Shown one piece after another: positions 1 through 8,421 of a DNA stretch of 61,804 bases. A program made the position numbers and the translations under genes. The DNA is from CAZMUQ01 sp964569845 (lineage in GTDB: Archaea > Thermoproteota > Bathyarchaeia > Hecatellales > Hecatellaceae): NCBI GenBank assembly GCA_964569845.1, contig CAZMUQ010000003.1, forward strand, positions 1 through 61,804. The letters are read 5' to 3'. Under the pieces are notes generated by a model, which saw only the letters and a program-made list of their open reading frames with translations, did not search any database and was not told the origin of the DNA. The stretch's first letter is position 1, and each line of letters opens with the position of its first letter.

Positions 1-54
1 ACATGGTTAAAGGTTTTAATAGTTTATGTTAAAATTTTTATTGTTGGTGGATTT

Positions 55-1167
55 TTGGGTAAAATTCTTATTATTGCTCATAGAGGTGCAAGTGCATATG
101 AACCTGAAAACAGCTTAAGAGCTATTGAAACTGCTATAAAGCTTAAAGCAGATATGGTTGAAGTTGACATTAGAAAAAGTAAGGATGGCGAGCTTGTTGT
201 TATTCATGATGAGTTTGTTGATAGAGTTAGCGATGGAAAAGGATTTGTTAAAAATTTAACTTTAAAAAGGCTTAAAAAGCTTAATTTAGCTTTAGGCGAA
301 AAAATTCCAACACTTAAAGAGGTTTTAAGTGTTGTTAAGGGTAGAGTTAAACTTGTTGTTGAAGTTAAATCTGAAGGCTTAGAAAGAAAACTTGTAAAAC
401 TTTTAGAAAAAGAAGGGATGGTTGAAGATGTTATTATATCATCATTTAATCATCAAACAATAAAAAAGATTAAGGCACTTAACAGAAAAATTGCTTGTGG
501 TATCATATTTAAATGTAAACCTTTAAATCCACCCCAACAAGCGTTAGACGTTGAAGCTGAAGCTGTTTTTCCTTATCACAGTTATGTATCAAAAGATTTT
601 GTTGAAAAGCTGCATAAAGAGGGTTTAAATGTTTATGCTTGGACTGTTGATGATGTTAACAGGGGTAGAGAGCTCATCAAAAGCGAGGTTGATGGAATAG
701 TTACAAATAAACCAGATATCTTTACAGGTGTAAAGCTTAACCTTAAAAGGGTATTTATTGCAGGGCCTATTCAAGGTATGGAAGAAAAACAAGCTTATAG
801 AGTTAAACTTAAAAGAATTTTTAAGAATCTTGGATTTGAGGTTTTAGATGCATGGGAACGTGAAAAAGTTTTTTATAGGTTTAATGGTAGACTTAAACCT
901 TTTCCTGAAGGATTTATCAAGAGAGATTTACTTGATATAGGTGTTTCTAACCTTTTTGTTGCATATCTACCAAGACTTTCAGCTGGAACGTGTATGGAGC
1001 TTTTTTATGCAAGAAATTTAGGTAAACCTACTCTACTTATTTGTAAACTTAAAAATCCAAGTCCATGGATTACATCTTATTCAACACGAATCTTTAGTAG
1101 TTTAAATGGGCTTAAAATCTTCCTAGAAAAAAATTTGCCTAAAGTTTTAGGTCCCAAAAAATGTTGA
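55..1167 (+). CDS. GDPD - nucleoside deoxyribosyltransferase-like fusion
   Basis: Two-domain protein of 370 residues. Residues 1-228 are a glycerophosphodiester phosphodiesterase TIM barrel: HRG at 9-11, EN at 18-19, E36/D38 and the HD pair at 51-52 are the expected metal and catalytic residues, so hydrolysis of glycerophosphodiesters to glycerol-3-phosphate is likely. From about residue 231 a second domain starts with VFIAGPIQGM and has the SAGTCME segment with Glu near 315, the pattern of the nucleoside 2-deoxyribosyltransferase-like fold; its substrate cannot be read from sequence. The reading frame is continuous across the junction. Start is TTG behind a GGTGG ribosome binding site. GDPD proteins are usually about 230-250 residues, so the C-terminal addition is unusual. 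Confident in both domains; the function of the second is open. Confidence 0.85.
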   Translation: MGKILIIAHRGASAYEPENSLRAIETAIKLKADMVEVDIRKSKDGELVVIHDEFVDRVSDGKGFVKNLTLKRLKKLNLALGEKIPTLKEVLSVVKGRVKLVVEVKSEGLERKLVKLLEKEGMVEDVIISSFNHQTIKKIKALNRKIACGIIFKCKPLNPPQQALDVEAEAVFPYHSYVSKDFVEKLHKEGLNVYAWTVDDVNRGRELIKSEVDGIVTNKPDIFTGVKLNLKRVFIAGPIQGMEEKQAYRVKLKRIFKNLGFEVLDAWEREKVFYRFNGRLKPFPEGFIKRDLLDIGVSNLFVAYLPRLSAGTCMELFYARNLGKPTLLICKLKNPSPWITSYSTRIFSSLNGLKIFLEKNLPKVLGPKKC

Positions 1168-1347
1168 AATTAAAAGCATTACAACAATGAATCCTGCAAG
1201 AAAGATAAACGGAATGGTCATTGTTATTCTTTCTCTTCTAATTTTCTTCTCTAGAATATATTCGCATTTTCTACTGCAGACAGGTGGGTTTTTATCTGGG
1301 TCGATTGATATTCCACATACAATACAATGTTTATGCTTTTCAACCAT
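1147..1347 (-). CDS. Small zinc-ribbon membrane protein (DUF2116-like)
   Basis: About 66 residues if the ATG at 1347 is used; a TTG 33 bases upstream would add 11 residues, but GGTGA lies about 10 bases before the ATG, so the ATG is preferred. The N-terminus is CIVCG followed by PVCSRKCE, a compact treble-clef or zinc-ribbon pattern, then a basic stretch KKIRRER and a single hydrophobic C-terminal helix beginning IPFIFLAGFIVVMLLI. This matches the archaeal DUF2116 layout, a cytoplasmic zinc finger anchored by a tail helix. No function is established. It converges on and slightly overlaps the end of the GDPD fusion gene. Confidence 0.7.
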   Translation of the reverse strand: MVEKHKHCIVCGISIDPDKNPPVCSRKCEYILEKKIRRERITMTIPFIFLAGFIVVMLLISTFFGT

Positions 1348-1451
1348 TCCCTTTTTCACCAAAAAAGTTACATTTCTCAATAAATCTAAAACATGTTAAA
1401 GTTAAAATAGTTTACCTTAATGTTAAGGTTAGAGGTTAAGGCTGGTAAACC

Positions 1452-2762
1452 TTGCCAGTTAAGGATTTTACTCCTCCTAGAGGTATGCGGGATATTGATG
1501 TTGAAGAAATGAAAATTAGACGGTGGGTTATAGAAAAGATACTAAATGTTCTAGAAAGGTATAATTTTGAACTTGTTGAACCATCTCCAATAGAAAACCT
1601 TGAAACATTAGAAGCTAAATGTGGCCCCTCCATTAGAGATGAGATCTACTGGTTTGAGGATAAAGCTGGAAGAAAACTTGGATTAAGATTTGATTTGACA
1701 GTTGGCTTAGCAAGAATGGTAGCAACACGTCAAGATCTGATTTTACCCTTAAAACTTTGTGCAATCTCCAATATGTGGAGATATGATGAGCCTCAATATG
1801 GTCGATATCGCTGCTTTTACCAATGGGATGCCGAAATTTTTGGAAGCAAAGTACCTGAAGCTGATGCAGAAATCATAGCTTTAAGTGTAGATGTGCTTAA
1901 AGAGGTTGGTTTAGAGGATTTTGAGGTTAAAATTAGTAGTAGGAAGCTTACTGAGGGCTTCCTAAATAGTATTGGTATTTTTGAAAGTGAGAAAATTGAG
2001 CAAGTTTTAAGGATTATTGATAAGTATGAAAAAATTTCTGAGGAGGAATTTTTAAATGAGCTGAGTAAAATCGGATTAAAAGGTGAAAATTTAAGCAAGA
2101 TTTTAGGTTTTGTTTCAATTAGAGGGGAACCTAACAAAGTTTTAAATGAAGTTACCGACCTTTTAGGAAAGAATAGGAAGGCTTTAGATGGATTAGAGGA
2201 GCTTAAAGGTGTTATTGACAGTCTTAAAGCTTTTGGAAAAGATAGTAAATGTGTCTTAGATATGGGAGTTGTTCGTGGGATAGGCTACTATGATGGTATT
2301 GTTTTTGAAGTTTATGATAAGGTTGGAGTTGAAGTTGGAGCTATTGTTGCAGGTGGAAGATATGATAGCCTCTGCAAAATTTATGGTAGAGATCTCCCAG
2401 CTACAGGTGTTGCAGGTGGGGTTGAAAGGTTAATTTTAACACTAAGAAAGGCAAACCTTCTTCCAAAAATTGAGAAATCTGGTAAAGTTTTTGTTGCAGC
2501 TGTAGATGGGAGTATTCGTGGAAAAATTTTAGAATTGGTTGAAAAAATTAGAAGTTGGGGTATTCCTGCAGATTTTGACCTTAGGCAACGTTCACTTAAA
2601 AAGCAGCTGGAGTATGCTAACAAACTTGGCTTCAACTTTACAGTTATTGTTGGAGAAAAAGAGTTGGAGAAAGGTACTGTTAAAGTTAGGGATATGAGTC
2701 GGTTTGAAGAATTTGAGGTTAGACTTGAAAAGCTTAAAGATTTTTTAATGATTAAGGGGTAA
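1452..2762 (+). CDS. hisS: Histidyl-tRNA synthetase
   Basis: Class II aminoacyl-tRNA synthetase of 436 residues that charges tRNA-His. Motif 1 region begins PRGMRDID, motif 2 is the RFDLTVGLARMVA / MWRYDEPQYGRYRCFYQWDAE stretch (read in two parts), and the HisRS-specific signatures DMGVVRGIGYYDG and AGGRYDSL are present; the C-terminal anticodon-binding domain starts near residue 340 (KVFVAAVDG). Length is normal for archaeal HisRS. Start is TTG, with no in-frame ATG before motif 1. The stop overlaps the 3' end of the convergent tRNA endonuclease gene. Confidence 0.95.
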   Translation: MPVKDFTPPRGMRDIDVEEMKIRRWVIEKILNVLERYNFELVEPSPIENLETLEAKCGPSIRDEIYWFEDKAGRKLGLRFDLTVGLARMVATRQDLILPLKLCAISNMWRYDEPQYGRYRCFYQWDAEIFGSKVPEADAEIIALSVDVLKEVGLEDFEVKISSRKLTEGFLNSIGIFESEKIEQVLRIIDKYEKISEEEFLNELSKIGLKGENLSKILGFVSIRGEPNKVLNEVTDLLGKNRKALDGLEELKGVIDSLKAFGKDSKCVLDMGVVRGIGYYDGIVFEVYDKVGVEVGAIVAGGRYDSLCKIYGRDLPATGVAGGVERLILTLRKANLLPKIEKSGKVFVAAVDGSIRGKILELVEKIRSWGIPADFDLRQRSLKKQLEYANKLGFNFTVIVGEKELEKGTVKVRDMSRFEEFEVRLEKLKDFLMIKG

Positions 2763-3321
2763 AGCTTGAAAGGGAATAATATACAACTTCTCCTTTACGT
2801 TCAATAACTCCAAGAATAACTTCTTTTTTAACATTGCTTGCACCAGCTAAGATATTCATCAAAGTTTTAATTTGTATAGGTTCTCCCTCAAAAATACCGC
2901 AAACGAGGTATTTTGCCGCCTTCTTATTATATTCGCCTCTTTCATAAACTCTAAAATCAACACCATAACCAAAACCACTTTTAACAACATATCCTCTTTT
3001 GCGTAGATCTCTATAAACAAGGTACTTAGACCATGTTAACCTATCTTGCTGGGAAAAAATCTTAAGTAATTCTTTTTCATTAATTCTTTTCCCTGTTTCC
3101 TTGTCGTAAACTTCTAATAGTCCCTCATAAGCAAGATATAAAACTTCGTATGGTTGTAGCTCCACAACATTTTCAATTTTTTCTCCGTACCCCTTCTCAA
3201 CTAAAAACTTTACAGTATCCTCATCCTTAACATAAACTTTACCAGTTTTAGCTGAAAAAAATCCTTTAATCAACTTTTTTTCACTCAAATTTAACCCCCC
3301 TAAAAATTTAGTTACCAGCAT
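2752..3321 (-). CDS. endA: tRNA-intron endonuclease subunit, catalytic His missing
   Basis: Two-domain archaeal tRNA splicing endonuclease homologue of 189 residues. The C-terminal nuclease domain shows DFRVYERG with Tyr126 and SNVKKEVILGV with Lys165/166, the expected Tyr and Lys of the triad. The usual H-S-x-Y-L-V segment reads AAKYLV at 135-140, so the catalytic His is replaced by Ala135. Family knowledge: homotetramer and homodimer enzymes keep all three residues, whereas (alpha-beta)2 enzymes pair a catalytic with a structural subunit. This copy is therefore a candidate structural or atypical subunit with a partner elsewhere. An ATG at 3321 is used here; a TTG near 3288 follows GGGGGG and may be the true start. 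Divergent from mtnA. Confidence 0.85.
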   Translation of the reverse strand: MLVTKFLGGLNLSEKKLIKGFFSAKTGKVYVKDEDTVKFLVEKGYGEKIENVVELQPYEVLYLAYEGLLEVYDKETGKRINEKELLKIFSQQDRLTWSKYLVYRDLRKRGYVVKSGFGYGVDFRVYERGEYNKKAAKYLVCGIFEGEPIQIKTLMNILAGASNVKKEVILGVIERKGEVVYYSLSSFTP

Positions 3322-3394
3322 ATATTAAGCTAAAAGTTTAATGAAGGTAAGTAAACTCTATTAGGCATGATGCTGGTTTACTTTTTGAGTTAAA

Positions 3395-4414
3395 TTGAAA
3401 ACTATTAGGTGGAGTAAAGGTTTAATAGTAACAATTGACCAAACAAGGCTTCCAGAGAAGCTTGTATACATTAAGCTTAGAAATCCAAGAGAAATTGCAG
3501 ATGCAATAAAAAATATGAAAATTAGGGGAGCTCCTCTTATAGGTGCTGCTGCAGCATTAGCTTTAGCTCAAACAGCTTACCATAGTAAAGCTAAAAATGT
3601 TGAGGATTTTATTAATGAACTTAAAAAAACTGCAAATCTTATAAGAAGTACACGTCCAACAGCAGTAAACCTTTTTAACACAATAGATTACATACTAAAA
3701 CTTACTGAGGAGTTTAAGGGAAGCGTAAAAGAGCTTAAGAAGCATATTTTAGATGAATGTTTTAGGCTTGTTAATAAGGATTACGAGATTAACCGCCAAC
3801 TTAGCCTTAAAGGTGCTGAGCTTATTGAGGATGGAGATTGTATTCTAACCCATTGTAATGCTGGCGAGCTTGCAACAGTAGGATATGGAACAGCTTTAGG
3901 TGTAATTAAGGCTGCTTTTATGCAGGGTAAGAAGATTAACGTTATAATAACTGAAACTAGACCTTTACTTCAAGGTGCAAGGCTTACAGCTTTTGAGCTT
4001 AAGAAAGCAAAAATTCCGTTTACCCTAATTACTGACAACATGGTTGGCTATGTTATGTGGAAGGGTTTGATACGTAAAGTTATTGTTGGGGCTGATAGAA
4101 TTCTTCTCTCAGGTCATGTTATAAATAAAATTGGAACATACACTATTGCTGTTCTAGCTCAAAAGCACAGTATACCTTTCTATGTTGCAGCTCCAACTTC
4201 AACCATAGATTCTAAAAGTAAGGTTGAAGATGTTATAATTGAAGAGAGAAAACCTGATGAAGTTTTAACATTTATGGGTAGAAGAATAACACCTAAAAAC
4301 GTGAAAGTTTTAAATCCGGCTTTTGATATAACTCCTCCCGAACTTATAGCTGGAATAATTACTGAGAAAGGCGTTATTAGACCCTTAGCTGAAGAAATTA
4401 AAAATGTAATCTAA
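3395..4414 (+). CDS. mtnA: S-methyl-5-thioribose-1-phosphate isomerase family
   Basis: 339-residue member of the eIF2B-related aldose-ketose isomerase family. IRGAPLIGAAAA near residue 45, STRPTAVNLF near 90, the catalytic Cys in ILTHCNAGELATVGYG near 155, and the catalytic Asp in GADRI followed by NKIGTY are all present. The STRPTAVNL segment favours methylthioribose-1-phosphate isomerase of methionine salvage over ribose-1,5-bisphosphate isomerase, although in archaea the two are easily confused. Start is TTG at 3395, 74 bases from the divergent endA start. AhcY, another methyl-cycle enzyme, lies at 51773. Confidence 0.85.
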   Translation: MKTIRWSKGLIVTIDQTRLPEKLVYIKLRNPREIADAIKNMKIRGAPLIGAAAALALAQTAYHSKAKNVEDFINELKKTANLIRSTRPTAVNLFNTIDYILKLTEEFKGSVKELKKHILDECFRLVNKDYEINRQLSLKGAELIEDGDCILTHCNAGELATVGYGTALGVIKAAFMQGKKINVIITETRPLLQGARLTAFELKKAKIPFTLITDNMVGYVMWKGLIRKVIVGADRILLSGHVINKIGTYTIAVLAQKHSIPFYVAAPTSTIDSKSKVEDVIIEERKPDEVLTFMGRRITPKNVKVLNPAFDITPPELIAGIITEKGVIRPLAEEIKNVI

Positions 4415-4431
4415 AAGTTTAGATTTATTTG

Positions 4432-5172
4432 TTATCTGGTTTGCTCCCGTTTTTCAATGGTTGCTAAAACTTCAACCATACAATTTGGTGGAACTGTAAG
4501 TTTTTTTCTCCAATCATCTCCAACAGCTATAAGAACAAAAATTCCTGCAAGTTCAGCTTTAACCTTATTTACAAGTTGAATTAATGCTTGCTGTGTTTCT
4601 CCTGTTCTAATAACGTCATCAACAACAAGAACACTATCTCCTCTTCTTATTGCATCTTTTGGAACATAAAATGTTAAGATTACTCCTGAATCTGGTGGCA
4701 CATAATTTTCCTCAATATATTCTCTAACCCCTACCTCCTTATTCTTTTTAGCAATAATAAGGTCAACATCAAGAGAGTTTGCTATTAGGGTTGCTAAAGG
4801 TATCCCATCAACTGCAGGTGTTAAAACCTTATTTATTCTCCTACCAGCAAATTTAGATATTGCATGTTGTGCTGCAAGACGTAGAAGAGAAACATCGTAA
4901 ACTATCTGCGTATTATCAAAGTACCCTGTATCATCAAATCTTATCCTTGAAATTAATGTACCCTCTAAATTTGCAATTTTTTGAAGAGACGCCCAAATTT
5001 CCCTAGCTCTTTTGGATGTGGGTAAAACATGCCCCTTAACATACCTACTTAAAACAGTTACAGGTAAACCTGTCCACTGGGAAATTTCCCTATAAGTGTA
5101 CTTTCTTTTAATTGTGTTTAAAAGCTTAATAGTCATAAGCCTAAACTCCAAATCTCTACTATGCGTTTCCAT
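4432..5172 (-). CDS. gfcR: GfcR-like HTH-phosphoribosyltransferase regulator
   Basis: 246 residues. The N-terminal 70 or so form a helix-turn-helix resembling the XRE fold (TYREISQWTGLPVTVLSRY). The C-terminal half is a type I phosphoribosyltransferase with the PRPP-binding loop VLVVDDVIRTGET at about residue 188. This architecture is the archaeal PyrE-like/GfcR family, which in haloarchaea acts as a transcription regulator of sugar catabolism rather than as a biosynthetic enzyme. The target genes here cannot be inferred. It is transcribed towards mtnA; tRNA-Arg lies upstream on the other strand. Confidence 0.8.
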   Translation of the reverse strand: METHSRDLEFRLMTIKLLNTIKRKYTYREISQWTGLPVTVLSRYVKGHVLPTSKRAREIWASLQKIANLEGTLISRIRFDDTGYFDNTQIVYDVSLLRLAAQHAISKFAGRRINKVLTPAVDGIPLATLIANSLDVDLIIAKKNKEVGVREYIEENYVPPDSGVILTFYVPKDAIRRGDSVLVVDDVIRTGETQQALIQLVNKVKAELAGIFVLIAVGDDWRKKLTVPPNCMVEVLATIEKREQTR

Positions 5173-5283
5173 AACCTTTACACCAGCAAACCTTAAACCG
5201 TAACCTTAACTAAGAAAAAGCTAACAATTTTAAGATAGATAAGTCTTCCTATTAATTTAGTTATTTTAAGTCTTTAATAAGTT

Positions 5284-5361
5284 GGGCTCGTAGCGTAGCA
5301 TGGAAAACGCGCCAGCCTTCGGAGCTGGAGATCGGGGGTTCAAGTCCCCCCGAGCCCGCCA
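5284..5361 (+). tRNA. tRNA-Arg (anticodon TCG)
   Basis: Complete cloverleaf without intron: acceptor GGGCTCG pairs with CGAGCCC, anticodon stem CCAGC/GCTGG encloses loop CTTCGGA, giving anticodon TCG, and the T arm is GGGGG-TTCAAGT-CCCCC. Discriminator G at 5358 and an encoded CCA at 5359-5361. A tyrosine recombinase gene starts 107 bases downstream, so this tRNA is the probable integration site of the island that follows. Confidence 0.95.
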
Positions 5362-5467
5362 CTAACACGGATTCTATTCCGAAAACAAAGATGCCTAAAG
5401 TTTTTAGGTTTTTGAAAAGATTAAGGGGAAATATAGGGAAACAACCTTAAAAAACTTTTTAAATCAC

Positions 5468-6226
5468 ATGAAAATTTTGGATAGAAACTGCAATATTGAC
5501 AATCCAAGTGAGGTTTGGAATTTCATAAACAGGAAATATGTGGATAATGGAAAGAAAATTACTTGGGATTACTATTTGATTTATGCAAAAAACTTGGGTT
5601 TGAAGGTTGAAGATTTAAAGTTTGATGCAGTTAAGAAAATTCCGTTTTTACCTAGTGAAGAAATGTTGGATGAGATAACTAACACGATACATAAAAACAC
5701 GGTTAGAAACAGTGTTAGACTATTAAAATTTGGTTTACGTATAGGCGAATTAAAAAATGTGCGTTTTGATAGGATAAGGAGAATAATGATTGTGAAAACT
5801 GAAAAAAGAAAAGACAACAAGGAAAGAATAATCCCCCTACCAGAATGGTTTGATATTCCGAGTGAATGGTGTAAGAGGGAGAAAAGTATTCAGGAAGCAA
5901 TTAAACGTGCATGTAGAAAACTGGCAAAACTAAAAAACAACCCCGATTATTTAAAAATCCATCCCCATTCATTTAGACATTGGTTTGGAACAGATTTATA
6001 CGCAAAAACTAAAGACTTGGTTTTGGTTAAAGAAAGACTTGGACATTCAGATATAAAATCAACAATGGTTTATATTCAACTGGTGCAAACAGGAAAACCA
6101 AAATATGAGGCAAAAAAAGTTGACATAGAAAATGTTGAAGAAATGCAAGAGTTAATCAGAACAGGATGGGAAATTGCAGTACAAACAGAAAAATGGATAA
6201 CATTCAAAAAACCAGTACGGATTTGA
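5468..6226 (+). CDS. Tyrosine recombinase / integrase
   Basis: 252 residues with the full tyrosine-recombinase set: Arg91 in FGLRIGELKNV, a basic beta-hairpin Lys around 113-118, His167 and Arg170 in HPHSFRHW, His193 in RLGHSDIKS and the nucleophile Tyr202 in TMVYIQL. It is the archaeal type with a short N-terminal DNA-binding part and a C-terminal tail after the tyrosine. Its position just behind the 3' end of tRNA-Arg is the classical arrangement for tRNA-targeted integration. It looks intact, unlike the integrase remnant behind tRNA-Leu at 61521-61714. No clear copy of the tRNA 3' end was found downstream, so the element boundary is unknown. Confidence 0.9.
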   Translation: MKILDRNCNIDNPSEVWNFINRKYVDNGKKITWDYYLIYAKNLGLKVEDLKFDAVKKIPFLPSEEMLDEITNTIHKNTVRNSVRLLKFGLRIGELKNVRFDRIRRIMIVKTEKRKDNKERIIPLPEWFDIPSEWCKREKSIQEAIKRACRKLAKLKNNPDYLKIHPHSFRHWFGTDLYAKTKDLVLVKERLGHSDIKSTMVYIQLVQTGKPKYEAKKVDIENVEEMQELIRTGWEIAVQTEKWITFKKPVRI

Positions 6227-6367
6227 AAAATGAAATCTTGTCGGAGAATCGGAGATTCGTAGAATCTGTAGAAAACGGTAGAAACATATTTTTTCGTTTT
6301 TTACATATTTGTATCGTAAACACTAATTAATTCATGTGTTCTGGGTACGCAAACTATGTAGTATCTT

Positions 6368-6450
6368 GGTTACTCTAACCCTTCCAGTAACCCTTTATCT
6401 TTAACCATTCAACTATTATCTTTCTTAATATTGTTAAATATTGCTGACCT
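6368..6450 (-). pseudogene. Decayed ORF 3' end, copy A (matches 61721-61799)
   Basis: Read on the minus strand this segment encodes a C-terminal sequence like QQYLTILRKIIVEWLK, after which a one-base loss near the AAAGATAAA run shifts the frame; restoring it gives a short tail WLKDKGLLEGLE and a stop. A clearly related copy lies at 61721-61799, also convergent to integrase sequence behind a tRNA. Both copies are frameshifted. The protein family is not recognised. Confidence 0.55.
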
Positions 6451-6500
6451 GTTTTCAAGGTTTAGTGTATTCGTTTTGAGCTGAAACTTGCAATGTTTGT

Positions 6501-8162
6501 TTAACCAAGTTTAAATTCTTTATATTGTTGAGTTAATGTTAACCTGTCAATTTTACCTACGCTAGTTTTGGGTATTGAGTTAACAAACAACACTCTATCT
6601 GGAACTGACCATTTTGTAAGTTTTCCCTCTTGGACAGCCTTATTTAAGTATTGTTTAAATTCTTCCTCAGAAACCTTACCGCTGTATTCTGGTCTTAAAA
6701 CTACAAGGGCTACCGGTCTCTCGCCCCACTTACTATGCGGGGCCGGAACTACAGCGCATTCAAGAACGGCTGGATGTGTGCTTAGGATCTCCTCTATTAG
6801 TACTGGCGAGATCCATTCTCCCCCAGACTTAATCAGAAACTTTGACCTACCAACTATATGTATATATCCCTCTTCATTCCAAATAGCAATATCGCCTGTA
6901 TGCATCCATCCACCCCTCCAGAGCTCTTTAGTCTTTTCTGGGTCCTTATAATATTCCTGAGTTAGCCATGGGGCTCTAACAACAATTTCACCTGTGCTTT
7001 TCCAATCTTTTGGGACTTCATTTCCATGTTCATCACAAACCTTAAGTTTGACAAGGGGTGCAGGATGCCCGGTTCTAATTCTAACATCCAACTTTTTATC
7101 TTCAGACCATTCAAGCATGTATGGTTTATAAAATGCAATTGTAAGAACCGGGCAACTCTCAGATAAACCATAACCAGCATTCACCCTTGCTCCAAGAGCT
7201 CTAGCCTTTTCAGCCAATCCTTTTGGAAGAGTATCTCCACCAATTACAAATTTCCATCTAGAAAAGGTGTCTCTATATTCTTCAGCTTTTGGATGATTAA
7301 CCAAAGCCCATAAGATTGTAGGAACACATGCTGAAAATATTTCAGGTTTTCCCTCCTTTCTAGCCATCTCCAGCATTAAATCCCAATCGTACCTTCCAGG
7401 TAGCAGGGTTTTTAGTCCGAGAAGTATTGCAATGTATGGGATACCCCAAGAGTGGGCATGAAAATAGGGGACAAGATTAAGAGATACGTCAGTGACCTTA
7501 AACATCGCTTCACTTGGAAACGCAAAGGTAACTGCTGCAGCCAAAGTATGCAATACTAGTTGTCTGTGGGTAAATAGTACACCTTTTGGTAAACCTGTTG
7601 TCCCAGTTGTGTAAAAGGTGGTAGCAACGGTGTTTTCATCAAAAGTTGGAAATTCGTAGGGAGAACTTTTATTAATTAGCTCCTCATAATCGTAGGCTGG
7701 TTGAAGTTTTGTTTCTTCTAGTGGGAACTTAGCGGCATCACTGGCTAATATAAACTTAATGTCTTTAGGCAGTTTATCTCTTACTTTTTCAAATATTGGG
7801 ACAAATTCATCCTTTATGATAAGAATTTTATCTTCAGCATGGTTAATTGTGTATAGGATAATTTCAGGAGCTAATCTCAGGTTAATTTTATGTAAAACAG
7901 CGCCGATGGATGGTACAGCAAAATATAGTTCTAGATATCGGTAGGTATCCCAGTCGACTACACCGACTCTATCACCAAAACCTATACCAAGACTTTTTAA
8001 AGCACCTGCAACCCTTTTAACTCTCTCGTAAAACTCACTATAACTAAACCTTTTTATGTCACGATAAACAATTTCTTGGTTAGGCCATGCAAACACAGCA
8101 TACTCAAGAATATCTTTGATTAGCAATGGATAGTAATATGCTTCAGATTTTTCTTCACTCAT
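6501..8162 (-). CDS. Acyl-CoA synthetase (AMP-forming)
   Basis: 553-residue ANL-superfamily enzyme, expected to activate a carboxylic or fatty acid through an acyl-adenylate to the CoA thioester. The AMP-binding P-loop motif TTGTTGLPKG is near residue 187, VNAGYGLSESCPV is the A5 motif, GWMHTGDIA the A7 motif, and the C-terminal catalytic Lys is in PKTSVGKIDR near 535. Length and motif order fit medium or long-chain acyl-CoA synthetases; the substrate cannot be set from sequence. ATG start at 8162 behind GGAGG. It sits inside the tRNA-Arg island with no metabolic partner adjacent, although a family III CoA transferase is at 60131. Confidence 0.9.
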   Translation of the reverse strand: MSEEKSEAYYYPLLIKDILEYAVFAWPNQEIVYRDIKRFSYSEFYERVKRVAGALKSLGIGFGDRVGVVDWDTYRYLELYFAVPSIGAVLHKINLRLAPEIILYTINHAEDKILIIKDEFVPIFEKVRDKLPKDIKFILASDAAKFPLEETKLQPAYDYEELINKSSPYEFPTFDENTVATTFYTTGTTGLPKGVLFTHRQLVLHTLAAAVTFAFPSEAMFKVTDVSLNLVPYFHAHSWGIPYIAILLGLKTLLPGRYDWDLMLEMARKEGKPEIFSACVPTILWALVNHPKAEEYRDTFSRWKFVIGGDTLPKGLAEKARALGARVNAGYGLSESCPVLTIAFYKPYMLEWSEDKKLDVRIRTGHPAPLVKLKVCDEHGNEVPKDWKSTGEIVVRAPWLTQEYYKDPEKTKELWRGGWMHTGDIAIWNEEGYIHIVGRSKFLIKSGGEWISPVLIEEILSTHPAVLECAVVPAPHSKWGERPVALVVLRPEYSGKVSEEEFKQYLNKAVQEGKLTKWSVPDRVLFVNSIPKTSVGKIDRLTLTQQYKEFKLG

Positions 8163-8180
8163 AAAGGGCTAACCCTCCAT

Positions 8181-8213
8181 AAATTTAACATTAAATTAAA
8201 TTTAACATTAAAT
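8181..8213 (-). promoter_or_regulatory. Tandem 16-bp repeat upstream of acyl-CoA synthetase
   Basis: AAATTTAACATTAAAT occurs at 8181-8196 and again at 8198-8213, a 17-base period. On the gene strand each unit holds TTTAATGTTAAA, an inverted TTTAA/TTAAA with a two-base spacer. The pair lies between the ribosome binding site GGAGG and the probable promoter of the synthetase gene, the expected place for a repressor site. A chance AT-rich repeat is possible. Confidence 0.45.
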
Positions 8214-8421
8214 AATGTAGTTTCTAATTCCTATTGTGATGCTTTGTTATATATATATTTTCAAATTTTTCTTTGAGTTCTGGTTATTTTTTGGTTGTGA
8301 ATCTGAATGTTTAGAGTTCTTCTCATGGATTGAAGTATCTATAACGATTCTTTGGTTAGGAGAGGTGAGTTTCTCCTTGATTTCTCTGTTCTTGAGGGGA
8401 TAAGGTCAAAAGGTCAAGCAT

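Noticed and set aside
5362..6500. Copy of the tRNA-Arg 3' end as an attachment site downstream of the integrase
   Set aside because: I looked for a repeat of the T-arm and acceptor sequence up to 6500 and found none, so no att site is claimed.
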